Shown one piece after another: positions 6,603-7,481 of a stretch of DNA of 7,481 nt. Under the pieces are notes generated by a model, which was not told the origin of the DNA, did not search any database, and was given only the letters and a program-made list of their open reading frames with translations. This DNA comes from an uncultured Pseudomonadales bacterium (GTDB lineage Bacteria; Pseudomonadota; Gammaproteobacteria; Pseudomonadales; Porticoccaceae): assembly GCA_905478725.1 (NCBI GenBank), contig CAJQJT010000115.1:1-7481 (forward strand), in the 5' to 3' direction. Every line of letters begins with the position of its first letter. The stretch's first letter is position 1. The position numbers and the translations under genes are program-made.

Positions 6603-6785
6603 AAGACCAAAGAAAAACTTCGGTAGCACCCTCCCTCTAAGCGCACTAAATCCTAACCGGGACTTGAACACCACTAAACCCAAAATCTGCACTTCAGTAA
6701 AATTTGGACGAGTAACAACGCAAAGAATCCACTCAGAGATCAAAGGCGTCTTATAAAAAAGCGCGACTAAAGCCGCAGTTTTTAG
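6603..6785 (+). repeat. tRNA trailer repeat, copy 2 (no tRNA attached)
   Basis: This is the second, diverged copy of the trailer element, about 245 bases downstream of copy 1 in the same orientation. The first 67 bases are about 85% identical to copy 1. The middle is less conserved, and the 3' end (6755-6785) has a degenerate terminator-like hairpin where copy 1 has its terminator. The 82 bases before it (6521-6602) show no recognisable tRNA. It lies beyond the copy-1 terminator, so it is probably little transcribed from the tRNA promoter. Confidence 0.75.
6755..6776 (-). terminator. Possible minus-strand intrinsic terminator within trailer copy 2
   Basis: On the minus strand GCGGC (6776-6772) pairs with GTCGC (6767-6763) around a TTTA loop, with one G-T wobble. 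It is followed by GC and six Ts (6760-6755). On the plus strand the same hairpin has an A-C mismatch and is weaker. It could end minus-strand transcripts from the gene-poor region to the right, or be only the worn-down copy of the tRNA terminator. Confidence 0.35.
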
Positions 6786-7080
6786 CAAAAGATATAAACG
6801 TGGTGATAAAATGCGAGCATGCATAGAGCTTATCCATAGTATGTAGATTGGTAATTGGATTTTGTGGAAAGGACTCACTGCAGGTAATGAACCGAGTGTA
6901 GGCTTACACATACAAAATAAAAAAACACCCACCTCATTGCGACTTATCTCTTGATCACAATATTAGCCAGATGCGCCAACCTCACAGGCCCCTTTGCCGG
7001 CTAAGCCGCTAAAGAACTGACTTATTTCGTAGAGAAAGAGTAATACGGCGTTTAATCTGTCTCTCAATCCAAATCATTTT

Positions 7081-7200
7081 TCACCGATTTTTTGAAAGCT
7101 CGGAAAGGCTCATAGATATGACAGCAGCAATGCCTCCCACAATCGCGCAGATGAGCTCTGGACCTATAACGCTCGACCAAATCAGGGCGCTAAAAACCAT
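7081..7200 (-). CDS. Doubtful 39-residue ORF with a hydrophobic core
   Basis: The minus-strand frame from the ATG at 7200 encodes 39 residues. A hydrophobic stretch at about 9-30 (including ICAIVGGIAAVI) could span a membrane once, and the tail is polar (SELSKNR). An in-frame stop lies two codons upstream, so the ORF cannot be longer. No clear Shine-Dalgarno sequence precedes it. It overlaps the end of the next ORF upstream by 19 bases in another frame. I recognise no family. Chance occurrence is quite possible. Confidence 0.15.
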   Translation of the reverse strand: MVFSALIWSSVIGPELICAIVGGIAAVISMSLSELSKNR

Positions 7201-7310
7201 CTGTTAGAAACTGCTGTGATAGCTATATTTGCGGTTTGTCTATTGAAAACACAACAAATCCTCTCCACAGTTGAATCCAGATGATGCTCGTCTTCATGGC
7301 TAGCTGCCAT
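7182..7310 (-). CDS. Doubtful 42-residue ORF, possibly part of a broken gene
   Basis: From the ATG at 7310 this minus-strand frame encodes 42 residues, with an acidic/histidine-rich start (SHEDEHH) and a Cys-Cys pair (19-20). The same frame stays open for about 24 codons upstream to a stop near 7384, without an ATG. A GAGG lies 11 bases before the start. The open upstream extension could mean a truncated gene, but composition alone does not separate it from chance. No family is recognised. Confidence 0.15.
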   Translation of the reverse strand: MAASHEDEHHLDSTVERICCVFNRQTANIAITAVSNRWFLAP

Positions 7311-7481
7311 TGCCCACACCACCTCGAAATCAGATGCTTTATATCTCAGTAGCTCAGCCCACCCTGTAGGGCAATCCCTGCTCTATAAAAAGCTCATTCG
7401 TGATTCTCGTGGGATTAATCGAAGCACCGTTATAGGAAGCACCAAAGTTACGATATTTTTTGTTTATGCCTAGCGCTAAAT

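Larger units (their letters stand above)
6786..7481. other. Gene-poor region without identifiable genes
   Basis: About 700 bases to the window end hold no coding region I can recognise on either strand. I read the minus strand throughout and found only ORFs of about 65 codons or fewer, described separately. Small hairpins occur, for example GTGTA-GGCT-TACAC at 6896-6909 and CGGC-TAA-GCCG at 6999-7009. None is followed by a T-run that would make a clear terminator. I found no paired inverted repeats or target-site duplications suggesting an insertion sequence, no CRISPR-like repeats and no further copy of the trailer repeat. The region may be a decayed tRNA flank, or the start of an element outside the window. 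Confidence 0.5.

Noticed and set aside
6100..6604. Plus-strand ORFs of 87 and 99 codons
   Set aside because: Both read through tRNA-Leu, and the second also reads through the trailer terminator, so they are chance frames over RNA genes.
6656..6672. CCGGGACTTGAACACC resembles an antisense tRNA T-arm
   Set aside because: The minus strand around it shows no acceptor, anticodon or D-arm, and copy 1 has a changed base in the matching loop, so it is not a tRNA gene.
6834..6842. TTATCCATA resembling a DnaA box
   Set aside because: There is one mismatch to TTATNCACA and no cluster of further boxes or origin-associated genes nearby.
6561..6932. 123-codon minus-strand ORF
   Set aside because: It is the longest frame in the right-hand part, but it reads antisense through trailer copy 2, including both arms of its terminator-like hairpin. 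It lacks a good ribosome binding site and resembles no family I know.
6196..7448. AGCACCAAAGT occurs near 6196 and near 7438
   Set aside because: An 11-base repeat is expected by chance several times in a window this size, and the flanks do not match.

Overview
The window looks like chromosomal DNA from a marine-type gammaproteobacterium. The evidence is a phosphomannomutase that closely resembles enterobacterial CpsG/ManB, an RfaH-type antiterminator that aligns without gaps to the N-terminal domain of E. coli RfaH, and a tRNA-Leu(CAG) close to the E. coli one. I cannot name the genus. No plasmid, phage or insertion-sequence gene is visible.

Positions 1-5922 hold five genes, all on the minus strand, read here from right to left. 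A small secreted ComEA-like DNA-binding protein (5922-5602) ends at a strong intrinsic terminator. An SLC13-family membrane transporter with two central TrkA_C (RCK_C) domains follows (5505-3736). Next is phosphomannomutase manB/cpsG (3602-2235), with its own candidate promoter at 3721-3693, then an RfaH-like transcription antiterminator (2177-1668). Last is the N-terminal 522 residues of a multi-SLBB polysaccharide export protein (1566 to beyond position 1).

The last three genes form a logical unit at the head of an exopolysaccharide or capsule cluster. ManB makes mannose-1-phosphate for GDP-mannose-derived sugars. The RfaH paralogue probably lets RNA polymerase read through the long downstream operon. 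The SLBB protein would form the outer-membrane export channel. Glycosyltransferases and a Wzc-type kinase would be expected beyond position 1.

Positions 5923-6785 form a stable-RNA unit on the plus strand: a near-consensus sigma70 promoter with a GC-rich discriminator (6100-6128), a leader of about 130 nt, tRNA-Leu(CAG) (6268-6354), a long trailer and an intrinsic terminator (6498-6521). The trailer, including its terminator, is duplicated in diverged form immediately downstream (6603-6785), but the tRNA is not. This is the least expected structure in the window.

Positions 6786-7481 contain no gene I can identify. There are only short, overlapping minus-strand ORFs of doubtful status and a minus-strand terminator-like hairpin. 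The stretch looks like a gene-poor or decayed flank of the tRNA gene. I see no clearly novel system. The best leads are the cluster-specific RfaH with altered DNA-contact residues and the duplicated tRNA trailer.
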